A stretch of 32,888 bases of DNA from Pseudomonadota bacterium (GCA_021841865.1 JAKCDM010000027.1:1-32888), one strand, 5' to 3'. Numbered from the stretch's first letter, positions 17,332 through 27,563 are shown. Numbers and translations are program-made. Notes: generated from the letters alone by a model not told the origin.

Positions 17332-18729
17332 TCAGCGCAGCAGGATCGGCTCGCCTGCGCCGGGAATCTGGTGCGGCACGCCGTGCTGCTCCAGCAGCTC
17401 GGCGAAGCCCTGCATCGCGCTGTCGAGGTCCCCGTGCACCAGGAACACCCGCCGCGGCCTGCCGCAGGCCTGGAGCCACTGCAGCAGCTCGCCGCGCCCG
17501 GCATGCGCGGAAAATCCGTTGATGGTGTGCACCCGCGCCCTGACCTCCACCTGCTCGTCGAACAACCTGACCGCCTTCGCGCCGTCGATGATGCGCCGCG
17601 CCAGCGTGCCCTGCGCGGCGAAGCCCACGAACACCACGCTGGCCGAATCGTTGCCCAGGTTGTGACGCAGGTGGTGGCGCACGCGCCCGCCGCTGCACAT
17701 GCCCGAGCCGGCCATGATCACCGCGCCGCCGCGAATGGTGTTGATGGCCATCGATTCGGCCGTGTCGCGGGTCATGCGCAGTCCCGGCAGGCTCAGCGGA
17801 TCCGTGCCGTGCAGTCGCCTGGCGAACTCCGGCCGCAGGCAGCCGGGGTAGCGCAGGAAGATCTCGGTCGCGGAAATGGCCATCGGCGAGTCGAGGAACA
17901 CCGTCAGGTGCCGCGGCAGGCGCCCGGCCTCGACGCCCCACGCCAGCGCGTACAGCACCTCCTGCGCGCGCTCCAGCGCGAAGGTCGGGATGATCACGTT
18001 GCCGCCGCGCGCGTGGGTGTCACCCACCGCCTGCACCAGTTCGTCCACCGACTCCTGCCAGCCGCGGTGGTCGCGATCGCCGTAGGTGGTCTCCATGAGC
18101 ACGTAATCGGGCGTCGAGCCAGGCACCTGCGGGTCGCGCAGCAGCGGGCGTCCGGGGTTGCCGATGTCCCCGGAGAAATAGATGCTGCGCCGCGTGTCCG
18201 CGTCTTCGACCTCGAGCAGGATCGACGCCGAGCCGAGGATGTGGCCGGCGTCGTGGAAGGTCGCATGCACCCCCGGCGCCACGTGCATGGGCTGCCCGTA
18301 GGACACGCTGGCGTCGAAGAAATCCATGCTGTGGAAGGCGTCGGCCAGTGTGTAAAGCGGTTGCGCCTGCGCCTCGTGACGCCACGGGTGGCGCTGCGCG
18401 CGGTGCGCCTCCTCCTCCTGCAGCCCGGCGGCATCGACGAGCACCAGGCGGGCCAGCTCGCGGGTCGCCGCGGTGCACACGATGCGGCCCCGAAAGCCCC
18501 GCTTGACCAGCAGGGGAATGCGCCCGCAATGGTCGAGGTGGGCATGCGTCAGCAGCAGCACGTCGATGCTGCCGGGGTCGAAGCCGAATTCCTCGGCGTT
18601 CTCCTCGGACAGCTCGCGCCCGCCCTGGAACATGCCGCAGTCCACCAGCACGCGGGCATGATCGGTCTGCAGCAGATGGCACGATCCGGTGACCTGCTTG
18701 GCCGCGCCATGGCACGAAAGACGAATCAT
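17332..18729 (-). CDS. Beta-CASP metallo-beta-lactamase ribonuclease-type protein
   Basis: A 465-residue protein of the CPSF/RNA-specificity MBL group. The metal site is THAHLDHCGRIP, with further ligands in GHILGSA and FSGDIG. The beta-CASP part has METTYGDRDH, PTFALERAQEVLY, DSPMAISAT, GSGMCSGGRVRHHL, INGFSAHAGRGELL and FLVHGD, in the right order and at full length. Homologues act as RNA endo- or exonucleases. The ATG overlaps the stop of the PRPP-synthetase-like gene by four bases, so the two are translationally coupled. Nuclease activity is known for the family; the target RNA is unknown. Confidence 0.92.
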   Translation of the reverse strand: MIRLSCHGAAKQVTGSCHLLQTDHARVLVDCGMFQGGRELSEENAEEFGFDPGSIDVLLLTHAHLDHCGRIPLLVKRGFRGRIVCTAATRELARLVLVDAAGLQEEEAHRAQRHPWRHEAQAQPLYTLADAFHSMDFFDASVSYGQPMHVAPGVHATFHDAGHILGSASILLEVEDADTRRSIYFSGDIGNPGRPLLRDPQVPGSTPDYVLMETTYGDRDHRGWQESVDELVQAVGDTHARGGNVIIPTFALERAQEVLYALAWGVEAGRLPRHLTVFLDSPMAISATEIFLRYPGCLRPEFARRLHGTDPLSLPGLRMTRDTAESMAINTIRGGAVIMAGSGMCSGGRVRHHLRHNLGNDSASVVFVGFAAQGTLARRIIDGAKAVRLFDEQVEVRARVHTINGFSAHAGRGELLQWLQACGRPRRVFLVHGDLDSAMQGFAELLEQHGVPHQIPGAGEPILLR

Positions 18730-19646
18730 GATGTCGCTCCCGGTTGCGGCGCCGCGATGTCGCGCAGCGCCTCGGCGAGCTCGCCGTCGAGCTCGATCCG
18801 CTCCACTCCCGGCGGCGCGTCGACGCTGTCGGTGCATGCCAGGCGCGCGGCGCCGGCGGCGCGCAGCACCGGCAGCGCGTCGCGCGCGAACAGCCCGTGG
18901 GTGACCACGCACACCGCGCCCGCCAGCCCCTGCGCGCGCAACTGTTCCAGCACCACCGCCAGCGTGCGCCCGGAGCTCGCGATGTCGTCGAGCAGCACCG
19001 GGGTGCACTGCCGCCACTGCGCCAGCCCGGGCAGGCTGCTGGACACGTCGAGGTCGCCGCGGCGCTGCTTGTCCAGCACCAGCATCGGCGCGCCGATGCG
19101 CGACGCGACGTCGGCCACCCACTGCCGGCTCTCGGCATCGGGTCCGATGAGCAGCGGGCGCCGGATCTGCGCGGCGATCCAGCGCGCGAGCGCCGGCGCC
19201 GCATGCACCACGCGCGCGCGCAGCGCGTAGACCTGATCCAGCGACGCGATGCGGTGCAGGTGGGGGTCGACGGTCAGCAGCCAGTCGAAATGCGCCGACA
19301 GCCAGCGCGCGTAGATGCGTGCCGACACTGCCTGGCCGGGCTCGAAGGCGCGGTCCTGGCGCATGTACGCCAGGTACGGCGCGACCAGCCCCACGCTGCC
19401 GGCGCCGAGTTCGCGCAGCGTGGCGGCGGCCATGAGCAGCGGCACGCTGAGCCGGTCGGGGTCGCGCAGCGTGCACACCAGCGCGGCCGGACCCGCGGGC
19501 GGCTGCACGCGCACCAGCGACTCGCCGTCGGGAAAACGGTGCAGCTCGAGCGCGGCGCGCGCGGCCGCGTCGCCCAGGCGCGCCGCCAGCGCATCGGCGC
19601 GCGCCTCGTTGCCCGGCATCGCATACAGCTGCAGTGCGCTGGTCAC
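18726..19646 (-). CDS. PRPP-synthetase-like (ribose-phosphate pyrophosphokinase family)
   Basis: A 306-residue member of the ribose-phosphate pyrophosphokinase family. Seen are the ATP-site segment RQDRAFEPGQAVSARIYARWL, LTVDPHLHR, a catalytic-loop-like KQRRGD and the PRPP loop LLDDIASSGRTL. Canonical Prs has DDxxDTGGT in the loop, so this belongs to a divergent subgroup. It could make PRPP from ribose-5-phosphate or run in reverse. The GTG start at 19646 is chosen because AGGAG lies 6 nt upstream. It sits between the AMP-phosphorylase-like gene (78 bp upstream) and the MBL nuclease gene (4-bp overlap). The housekeeping prs is presumably elsewhere. Confidence 0.85.
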   Translation of the reverse strand: MTSALQLYAMPGNEARADALAARLGDAAARAALELHRFPDGESLVRVQPPAGPAALVCTLRDPDRLSVPLLMAAATLRELGAGSVGLVAPYLAYMRQDRAFEPGQAVSARIYARWLSAHFDWLLTVDPHLHRIASLDQVYALRARVVHAAPALARWIAAQIRRPLLIGPDAESRQWVADVASRIGAPMLVLDKQRRGDLDVSSSLPGLAQWRQCTPVLLDDIASSGRTLAVVLEQLRAQGLAGAVCVVTHGLFARDALPVLRAAGAARLACTDSVDAPPGVERIELDGELAEALRDIAAPQPGATS

Positions 19647-19724
19647 GACCTTCTCCTGCGGGCGCCGTTGACCGGCTGCCTGACCACGGGGCGTCGACGG
19701 AACAAATTGGAGGAATCCACCGCT

Positions 19725-21260
19725 TCAGGCGTGTTCGAGATGAATGATCGCCGGGTGATGCCGAACGAAGTCCAGCGCGTAATCGAGTTCGCCCTGCGAC
19801 TCGGCGTGCAGCTCGAACAGCGCCTGGCCGCGCTCGACATGCTCTCCCACATGCGCATGCAGCAGCAGCCCCGCGGTCGGCGCGTGCGGCGCGCCGGCGA
19901 GCTTGGCCGCGCGCGCCAGCAGCCGGTTGTCGATGGCCTGCACGCGGCCCGCGTGCGCCGCGGGCACCGGACGCTGGAACGGTGCCACGCCGGGTTCGCG
20001 GAACGCGCCCTGCGCCTGGCAGATGGCCTGGAACTTGCGCCAGGCGCGCCCGTCGGCCAGCACCTGCGCGGCGAGCTCGCGCGCGGCGGCGCCGGACTGC
20101 AGCCCGCCGAGCTCGACGACGGCGCCGGCCAGGTCCAGCGCACGCTGGCGCAGGTCATCGGGGGCCTGCGGGTGGTTGGCCAGCACGCGCAGCACGTCGT
20201 GGGCTTCCAGCGCCGGGCCCACCCCGCGGCCCACCGGCTGGGAACCGTCGGTGATCACGCCGACCAGCTTGAGGTCCAGCGCGCGGGCGCTGGCGCCGAG
20301 CGCGCGCAGCAGCGATTGCGCCTGCTCGGGGCTGCGCACCTTGGCCGTCGGCCCGGTCGGGATGTCGATCACGACGTGGGTCGAGCCGGCGGCCGCCTTC
20401 TTCGACAGCACAGACGCCACGAGCTGGGCCTCGCTGTCGAGGTCGAGCATGCGCTCGACCCGGATCAGCAGGTCGTCGGCGGGGCTCATGTTCATCGCCC
20501 CGCCCCACACCATGCAGCCGCCCTCGCTGTCGACCACGCGGCGCATCTGCTCGAGATCGAGGTCGACGCGCGTGATGGTCTCCACGGTGTCGGCGGTGCC
20601 GGCCGGCGACGTGATGGCGCGCGAGCTGGTCTTGGGCATCACCAGGCCGAGCGCGGCGACGATGGACACGACGATCGGCGTCGTGCGGTTGCCCGGCAGG
20701 CCGCCGATGCAGTGCTTGTCGACCACCAGGCCCTGGGGCCAGTTCATGCGGGCGCCGCTGTGCACCATCGCGCGGGTCAGGCTGGTGACCTCGGCCGGGC
20801 TCATGCGCCCGCCGGCGCAGGCCACCAGGAAGGCGGCGATCTCGACATTCGACAGGCGTCCGGCGACGATGTCGCCGATCACCGCCTCGAAGGCGCCCTC
20901 GCGCAACGGACTGCCGAAGATCTTGGCCCGCACATGGCTCATCGCGTCGCTGGGGCGGGCGAAGCGAAAGCCCAGGCGCTCGTCGGCTGCCGGCTGCAGG
21001 CGCCGCCAGGCCGCCTCCGAAAGGCCGACCTCGTCGGGGCCCAGCAATTCCCCGGAAGTGAGGATGTTGAGCGTGGCCACGATGCTGGCGCGCGCTCCCA
21101 CGACCTCGATGCGCGCGTGGGCCTCGAAGCCCTCGGCACGCACCACGGGGGAGTCGGCGCGCAACACCACGACCGGCTCGTGATGGGTATCGATTCCCAG
21201 GCGCCGCGCCCGCAGCGAGCACGGCGGCGTCGCGGTGGCCGCGTCGGTTTCGTGGGTCAT
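19725..21260 (-). CDS. AMP-phosphorylase-like 'thymidine phosphorylase' family enzyme
   Basis: A 511-residue nucleoside phosphorylase family II protein. It is longer than bacterial DeoA (about 440), carrying an extra N-terminal domain of about 90 residues as in archaeal AMP phosphorylase. The core motif at 181-193 is DKHCIGGLPGNRTT, followed by PKTSSRAITSPAGTADT. These match the AMP-phosphorylase version rather than the DeoA version (KHSxGGVGD, SGRGLGHTGGT). Family members convert a nucleoside 5'-monophosphate and phosphate to base and ribose 1,5-bisphosphate. The ATG at 21260 has GGGAG 6 nt upstream. It is probably first in an operon with the PRPP-synthetase-like and MBL genes. Annotation pipelines usually call it thymidine phosphorylase, which the motif argues against. 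Confidence 0.88.
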   Translation of the reverse strand: MTHETDAATATPPCSLRARRLGIDTHHEPVVVLRADSPVVRAEGFEAHARIEVVGARASIVATLNILTSGELLGPDEVGLSEAAWRRLQPAADERLGFRFARPSDAMSHVRAKIFGSPLREGAFEAVIGDIVAGRLSNVEIAAFLVACAGGRMSPAEVTSLTRAMVHSGARMNWPQGLVVDKHCIGGLPGNRTTPIVVSIVAALGLVMPKTSSRAITSPAGTADTVETITRVDLDLEQMRRVVDSEGGCMVWGGAMNMSPADDLLIRVERMLDLDSEAQLVASVLSKKAAAGSTHVVIDIPTGPTAKVRSPEQAQSLLRALGASARALDLKLVGVITDGSQPVGRGVGPALEAHDVLRVLANHPQAPDDLRQRALDLAGAVVELGGLQSGAAARELAAQVLADGRAWRKFQAICQAQGAFREPGVAPFQRPVPAAHAGRVQAIDNRLLARAAKLAGAPHAPTAGLLLHAHVGEHVERGQALFELHAESQGELDYALDFVRHHPAIIHLEHA

Positions 21261-21269
21261 GGCCGGCTC

Positions 21270-21284
21270 CCAGGATGATCCTGG
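21270..21284. promoter_or_regulatory. Palindrome at the transcription start/leader of the phosphorylase gene
   Basis: CCAGGAT and ATCCTGG are perfect 7-base arms around one base. In the minus-strand transcript they give CCAGGATCATCCTGG, a 6-bp stem with a 3-nt loop directly before the GGGAG ribosome-binding site. It covers roughly -3 to +13 of the predicted start. It could be an operator or a leader hairpin. Confidence 0.35.
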
Positions 21285-21288
21285 CGCC

Positions 21289-21330
21289 AGCATAGCCACG
21301 AATGCGAGCGGGAGTATTGATTTAATCCGA
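21289..21330 (-). promoter_or_regulatory. FNR/Anr-like promoter of the phosphorylase-prs-MBL operon
   Basis: The box TCGGATTAAATCAA (21330 to 21317) has a perfect promoter-proximal ATCAA half and a poor distal half. After exactly 22 nt comes TATGCT (21294-21289), the best -10 match of the set (4 of 6). The predicted start is A at 21282, leaving a 22-nt leader. The box overlaps the stop codon of the potassium-channel gene. FNR control is inferred from spacing shared with three other gaps. Confidence 0.45.
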
Positions 21331-22530
21331 ATGCGCGAACAGCAACCTGGACACGGTCTCGTTGTCGATCGGCTCGTCGAACAGCGAACGCACCAGCAGA
21401 TCGCTTCCCAGCACCTGCGGAGCGAACAGCATGTCCGGCTGCACGCGGCGGATCTTCGCCAGGTGGCGCGCGTCGTTGACTCCGGCGATGGTCTTCACCG
21501 TCGGGGCCAGCTCCTTGACCGCGAGCACGGCGAAGGCGTTCTCGGCGTCGTCGTCGCGCAAGGTCAGCACGGCGCGTGCGTGCGGCACGCCGGCCTGCTC
21601 CAGCACCTCGTTGCGCGTGGCGTCTCCGACGACCACGTCGGCGTCGGGGGGGAACGGCGACTGCTGGCCGGCGGCCACCACCACCGTCACCGGCACGCCG
21701 CGCTGCTGCAGCGCGCGCCACGCGGTGTAGGCGAGCGACGAGGCCCCGAAGATCACGTAATGGTTGCGACGTTGCTGTTTTTGCATTCGCCCCTCCAGGG
21801 CCCGTTTGATGCTGCCGCCGACCAGCGGCCCGATGACCACCGAAAGCGTGGTGGCGAACACCGTGATGCCCAGCACGATCAGCGAAACCGTGAACATGCG
21901 TGCATGCAGCGTGCGGGGGACGATGTCCCCGTAGCCCACGGTGGACATGGTTTCCACCGCGTAGTACAGCGCGGTGCCGAGGTCGCGGATCGGCGGCGTG
22001 TAGCCGTCTCCGAACCACAGGCTGCCCAGGGTTCCGTACAGCATCAGGCTGCCCACGCTGAGCAGCGTGAACAGCGAGCCCGCGGCGACGCTGCTGCGGT
22101 CGAAGCGCCGCGCGAACACGAGCAGCGCCGCCAGCAAGGCCACGCAGGACGCCAGCACCGCCGGCTCGCGCGCCGGCGGAACCAGCGCCAGCCCGGTCGC
22201 CAGCAGGCCCAGCAACAGCGAGATGACCCAGGCCAGGCGGGCGCGCGTGAGCAGCCCGAAGGACATCAGCACGAGGCCGAGGCCCGGCAGCGCGCGCGGC
22301 AGCACCATCAGATCGGCGGCCCTCAGCACCGCCGCGGAGGACGCCAGCGCGTGCAGCGAGCCGCCGAGGCTGGCGAACTGAGGGCGCATCACCAGCGCTC
22401 CGCTCAGCGCCGACAGCAGCGCCGCCAGCGCCTGCGGGCCATGCGCGTTCCAGCCGCCACGAAGCCGCCCCAGCCAGCGCATCGCGTGGCGGCGCAGTGT
22501 GGCCTGCGCGCCTTCAGCAGCGCCTGGCAT
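21322..22530 (-). CDS. Kch-like voltage-gated-type potassium channel with RCK domain
   Basis: A 402-residue channel resembling E. coli Kch. It has about six membrane segments in the first 240 residues, the selectivity filter TVGYGD at 197-202, and a cytoplasmic RCK/TrkA-N domain from about 255 (HYVIFGASSLAYTAW, then DVVVGDATRNEVLEQAGV). No regular voltage-sensor arginine ladder is obvious by eye. The ATG at 22530 is preferred; a GTG at 22539 would add three residues. It lies 24 bp after the stop of the FAD oxidase gene, so the two are likely cotranscribed. It would conduct K+ in the inner membrane under nucleotide or ion control. Confidence 0.88.
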   Translation of the reverse strand: MPGAAEGAQATLRRHAMRWLGRLRGGWNAHGPQALAALLSALSGALVMRPQFASLGGSLHALASSAAVLRAADLMVLPRALPGLGLVLMSFGLLTRARLAWVISLLLGLLATGLALVPPAREPAVLASCVALLAALLVFARRFDRSSVAAGSLFTLLSVGSLMLYGTLGSLWFGDGYTPPIRDLGTALYYAVETMSTVGYGDIVPRTLHARMFTVSLIVLGITVFATTLSVVIGPLVGGSIKRALEGRMQKQQRRNHYVIFGASSLAYTAWRALQQRGVPVTVVVAAGQQSPFPPDADVVVGDATRNEVLEQAGVPHARAVLTLRDDDAENAFAVLAVKELAPTVKTIAGVNDARHLAKIRRVQPDMLFAPQVLGSDLLVRSLFDEPIDNETVSRLLFAHSD

Positions 22531-22554
22531 CGCCGGCACCTTCGGGACGGCCCG

Positions 22555-24626
<2,072 letters not shown>

Positions 24627-24628
24627 CT

Positions 24629-25867
24629 ATGCGCCCTCGTCCGGTCCGGGCTGACATCGCCCGCGTGCTACGTGTGCTGCGACCGCTGCACCAGCGCTTC
24701 GAGCACTGCCGCCTGGCGCAGACCGCGGGCAGCCTGACGTTCACGACCCTGATCTCCCTGGTCCCCTTGCTTGCCGTGGGGCTTTCGCTGTTCACCGCGT
24801 TTCCCGCGTTCCAGCACCTGGAGCAGCATCTGCAGCAGCGCCTGGCCAGCGCCGTGCTGCCGCCGCGCATCGGCACCACCGTGATGGGCTACCTGCACGC
24901 GTTCGCCGAGCGCGCCGCCGGGCTCGGCGCCGCCGGCGTCGCCGGCCTGGCGCTGAGCGCGGTCTCGCTGATGTTCACGGTCGACCGCGCGCTCAACACC
25001 ATCTGGTACACGCCGCGCCCGCGCCCGCTGGCCCAGCGCGTGCTGCTGTACTGGGCGGCGGTCACGCTGGGGCCGTTGATCCTCGGCGCCTCGCTGGCGG
25101 CGTCGGCCGCGGTGCTGGCGTCGCGCAACGGCTGGATGCACCACATCCCGGGCGGCTCGGGAGCCTTGCTCACGGGATTTTCGTGGATGCTGCTGGCGCT
25201 CGCGCTCGGCGCGCTGTACCGCTTCGCGCCGAACGCCGACGTGCGCTGGCGCGATGCGCTGGGCGGGGCGGTCGTCGCGGCGGCAGGCTTCGGCCTCGCC
25301 GGGCGGGTGTTCGCGTGGTATGTCGGCACGGCGGCCAACTACACCGCGGTGTACGGCGCCTTCGCCGCGCTTCCGGTGTTCCTGCTGTGGATCTACTGCA
25401 GCTGGATGGTGGTGCTGCTCGGGGCCATGCTCGCCGCGCACCTGCCGCTGCTGCGCCTGCACGTGCGCGCGCAGGCTCCGGTGGCGGGGGCCGACTTCAT
25501 GCTGGCGCTGCGCCTGCTGCGGGTGCTGCACGAAGCTCGCGCCGGCAGTTCGCCCGGGCGCGACATCCTGCGCCTGTGCGCCGAACTGCATTGCGACCCG
25601 CTGCGCCTGCAACCCCTGCTCGCGCTGCTCGAGTCGCTGGGCTGGCTCGGGCGCGTGGTGCCGTCGCCGGCCCATCGCGAACTGCGCTGGGTGCTGCTGG
25701 TCGACCCGCGCCAGGTCGACGCCGCAGCGCTGCTCGACGCACTGGTGCTGGACCACCGAGCGATCGCCGACAGCTCGCCCGAACTGGCGCGCGACCTCGA
25801 GCAGCTCTGGCATGGCCGGTCGCTGGAGCGCCTGCTGCGGCGCGAAGCCCGACCACACGCCGAATAA
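24629..25867 (+). CDS. YihY/BrkB-family integral membrane protein
   Basis: A 412-residue protein; residues 1-285 are a YihY/BrkB domain with six membrane segments. Markers are the QTAGSLTFTTLISLVPL entry helix, SLMFTVDRALNTIW, YWAAVTLGPLILGASLA, and VYGAFAALPVFLLWIYCSW. The family was once called ribonuclease BN, which is now known to be wrong; its function is unsettled. A further about 120 residues after the last membrane segment look like a winged-helix-type cytoplasmic tail (LLRVLHEAR, DILRLCAELHCDPLRLQPLLALLESLGWL), common in betaproteobacterial members. The start is uncertain because the frame is open upstream. ATG 24629 fits the homologous start. Confidence 0.9.
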   Translation: MRPRPVRADIARVLRVLRPLHQRFEHCRLAQTAGSLTFTTLISLVPLLAVGLSLFTAFPAFQHLEQHLQQRLASAVLPPRIGTTVMGYLHAFAERAAGLGAAGVAGLALSAVSLMFTVDRALNTIWYTPRPRPLAQRVLLYWAAVTLGPLILGASLAASAAVLASRNGWMHHIPGGSGALLTGFSWMLLALALGALYRFAPNADVRWRDALGGAVVAAAGFGLAGRVFAWYVGTAANYTAVYGAFAALPVFLLWIYCSWMVVLLGAMLAAHLPLLRLHVRAQAPVAGADFMLALRLLRVLHEARAGSSPGRDILRLCAELHCDPLRLQPLLALLESLGWLGRVVPSPAHRELRWVLLVDPRQVDAAALLDALVLDHRAIADSSPELARDLEQLWHGRSLERLLRREARPHAE

Positions 25868-25993
25868 CCATACGTTTAGCAGGTGCGCTGTGGCGATTGC
25901 GCCAGCGAAGCCGGCAAAATGGCGGCAAGCCCGTCGCCGCGCCGCTCGCGGCAACCGGCGACCCAGGAGTCCGGGCTTCCAGGAGACGCGAAC

Positions 25994-26410
25994 ATGCAGA
26001 TCACGGTTCATCGCGGCCCCGAGCTCTGGCGGGAGCAGCGCAAGCTCGCTGCGCCCACCTACAACATGGCCCGTACGCTGCAACGCAAAAGCGCCCATGG
26101 AGTGGCCTTCGTGCCGATCCGCAGCCTGCAGGTGCTGGCGATCATCGACCCGCACGAGTTCGTGTTCGTCGACAGCCAGCAAAGGGCGCTGGCGCTGCTG
26201 GCGTGGGAGCGCCTGCGCCCCGACACCCGCACCGCGCTGGACCAGGCCGTGGATTTCGACGCCGTGGGATACGGAGAGCTGGCGCGCGAGACCATGCTGC
26301 GCCTGCCGCGCGAATTGCACCAGGCGCTGTGCACCGTGGCGCAGCGCCAGCGCGAGCAGCATGGCGCGCAGCTGCTGGCCTTCGCGCCACGCCTGCGCGG
26401 CGAACCCTGA
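25994..26410 (+). CDS. Hypothetical protein, 138 residues
   Basis: I do not recognise this family. The protein is soluble and basic at the N-terminus (MQITVHRGPELWREQRK), with a central hydrophobic strand region (VAFVPIRSLQVLAIIDPHEFVFVD) that suggests a small alpha/beta fold, and an Arg/Gln-rich helical end. No signal peptide or membrane segment is seen. The ATG at 25994 is supported by AGGAG 8 nt upstream, which outweighs the longer frame opening at 25883. It lies 126 bp after the YihY-type stop and faces the next small gene, ending 18 bp from its stop. Coding is supported by the ribosome-binding site and the lack of a better frame. Confidence 0.7.
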   Translation: MQITVHRGPELWREQRKLAAPTYNMARTLQRKSAHGVAFVPIRSLQVLAIIDPHEFVFVDSQQRALALLAWERLRPDTRTALDQAVDFDAVGYGELARETMLRLPRELHQALCTVAQRQREQHGAQLLAFAPRLRGEP

Positions 26411-26428
26411 AGGCCGGCGCCCTGGCTC

Positions 26429-26731
26429 CTACTCGTCGTCGCTCAGCTCGGGGTCCCAGCCGCCGGCCCGCGCCTGGCTGATGGCCTGGTCGTAGACCTG
26501 GCGGTGGCGCTGCGCGAGCTCGGGCGGCAGGCGACTGGGCAGGTTGCCGTAGCGGTCCCACTCGCGCTCGACGCGCTGCGAAAGCTCCTGCATGCGCCCG
26601 AGGCTCCAGCCGGCGCATTGCTCGTCGTCGGGAACGAGACCGAACACCCGGGCATCGAGCACGATCCTGCCAAGTTGGGTCAGGCCATGCCGATCGGCAT
26701 GCAATCCGGGATAGCTGGGAGGACTGTTCAT
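26429..26731 (-). CDS. Hypothetical protein, 100 residues, linked to carbonic anhydrase
   Basis: I cannot name this family. The protein is acidic and soluble, with segments LTQLGRIVLDARVFGLVPDD and WDRYGNLPSRLPPELAQRHR, and an acidic end (ELSDDE). The ATG at 26731 follows the carbonic anhydrase stop by 5 bp. A TTG at 26740 would overlap that stop and add three residues. The very tight spacing implies cotranscription and perhaps coupling with the carbonic anhydrase. Function is unknown. Confidence 0.72.
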   Translation of the reverse strand: MNSPPSYPGLHADRHGLTQLGRIVLDARVFGLVPDDEQCAGWSLGRMQELSQRVEREWDRYGNLPSRLPPELAQRHRQVYDQAISQARAGGWDPELSDDE

Positions 26732-26736
26732 GGAAT

Positions 26737-27402
26737 TCAACGAGAGGAATCGATGCCGCGCAGCGCGCGGGCGAAATCGTCGGCCACGCTGCCCGCGTCG
26801 CGCGCGGCCAGGCCGAGGTCACGCAGCAGCCCGTCCTTGAGCCCGTAGACGCAGGCGTGCACCGCGACGGACTGGCCGCGTGCCCACGCGTCCTGCAGCA
26901 CGGTGGTGCGACAGACATTGCGGGCCTGGTCGAGCGCGTTGAGCTCGCACAGCAGGTCCAGGCGCTGCTCGGGCGAAGCCGCGGCGAGCCGCCCGGAGTG
27001 CCGCTCGACCACGTCGCCGACATGACCCAGCCAGTTGTCGGCGAGCCCGACGCGCGAGCCCTCGAGCACGGCCTTGACCCCGCCGCATCCGTAGTGCCCG
27101 ACCACCAGGATATGCTGCACGCGCAACATGTCGACGGCGAACTGCAGCGTGGACATGGCGTTCATGTCCGAATGCGGCATCACGTTGGCGATGTTGCGGT
27201 GCACGAACACCTCGCCGGGGTCGAGTCCGATGACCTCGTTGGCAGGCACCCGCGAGTCGGCGCAACCGATCCAGAAATACTTCGGCGCCTGCTGGCGCGC
27301 CAGCACTTCGAAGAAATCGGGACGCGTGTCGTTGACACTGCGCACCCAGCGACGGTTGTTGTCGAACAGGCAGGCGTAGTCGGGATCGGGATCGTGGGGC
27401 AT
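26737..27402 (-). CDS. can: Beta-class carbonic anhydrase
   Basis: A 221-residue beta-carbonic anhydrase that interconverts CO2 and bicarbonate. The zinc site is Cys47, Asp49 and Arg51 (CADSR) with His103 and Cys106 (GHYGCGG). HRNIAN (68-73) and NWLGHVGDV also fit Can/CynT proteins. Length and start (ATG 27402) match E. coli Can. It heads a two-gene unit with the 100-residue unknown protein. The upstream 193-bp gap holds an inverted repeat of C6 and G6 tracts but no FNR-like box. Confidence 0.95.
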   Translation of the reverse strand: MPHDPDPDYACLFDNNRRWVRSVNDTRPDFFEVLARQQAPKYFWIGCADSRVPANEVIGLDPGEVFVHRNIANVMPHSDMNAMSTLQFAVDMLRVQHILVVGHYGCGGVKAVLEGSRVGLADNWLGHVGDVVERHSGRLAAASPEQRLDLLCELNALDQARNVCRTTVLQDAWARGQSVAVHACVYGLKDGLLRDLGLAARDAGSVADDFARALRGIDSSR

Positions 27403-27527
27403 GGACGACGAGAGGGGCCGCGGCCGGGCGCGGGCATGCGGGAGCTGGCGCGGTGCGACATGCTACCGGAGCGCCGCGGGAGCGCCGCGCGCCCTTTAGC
27501 GCAACGGCCGCTGCCATGCAAGGCTAG

Positions 27528-27563
27528 ACCCCCCAATGTATAGGCGTACCCAACACGGGGGGT
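27528..27563. repeat. Inverted repeat ACCCCCC/GGGGGGT with 22-nt spacer
   Basis: Perfect 7-base arms (27528-27534 and 27557-27563) between the carbonic anhydrase start and the porin stop. The long spacer makes a strong hairpin unlikely and no T-run follows on either strand. It could be a porin terminator or a protein-binding site for the carbonic anhydrase promoter. Nothing else was recognised in the 27403-27595 gap. Confidence 0.3.

Noticed and set aside
15185-17941. Open frame of 918 codons on the minus strand across the esterase fusion and the MBL gene
   Set aside because: It is out of frame with both well-supported genes and its product is Arg/Ala/Gly-rich without family features.
19647-19724. 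Possible separate FNR-like promoter for the PRPP-synthetase-like gene
   Set aside because: A GTCAA half-site exists, but the other half does not match and the -10 position falls on the start codon.
24629-25867. Ribonuclease BN annotation for the YihY-type gene
   Set aside because: The name comes from an old misassignment; the sequence is a multi-pass membrane protein with no nuclease motif.
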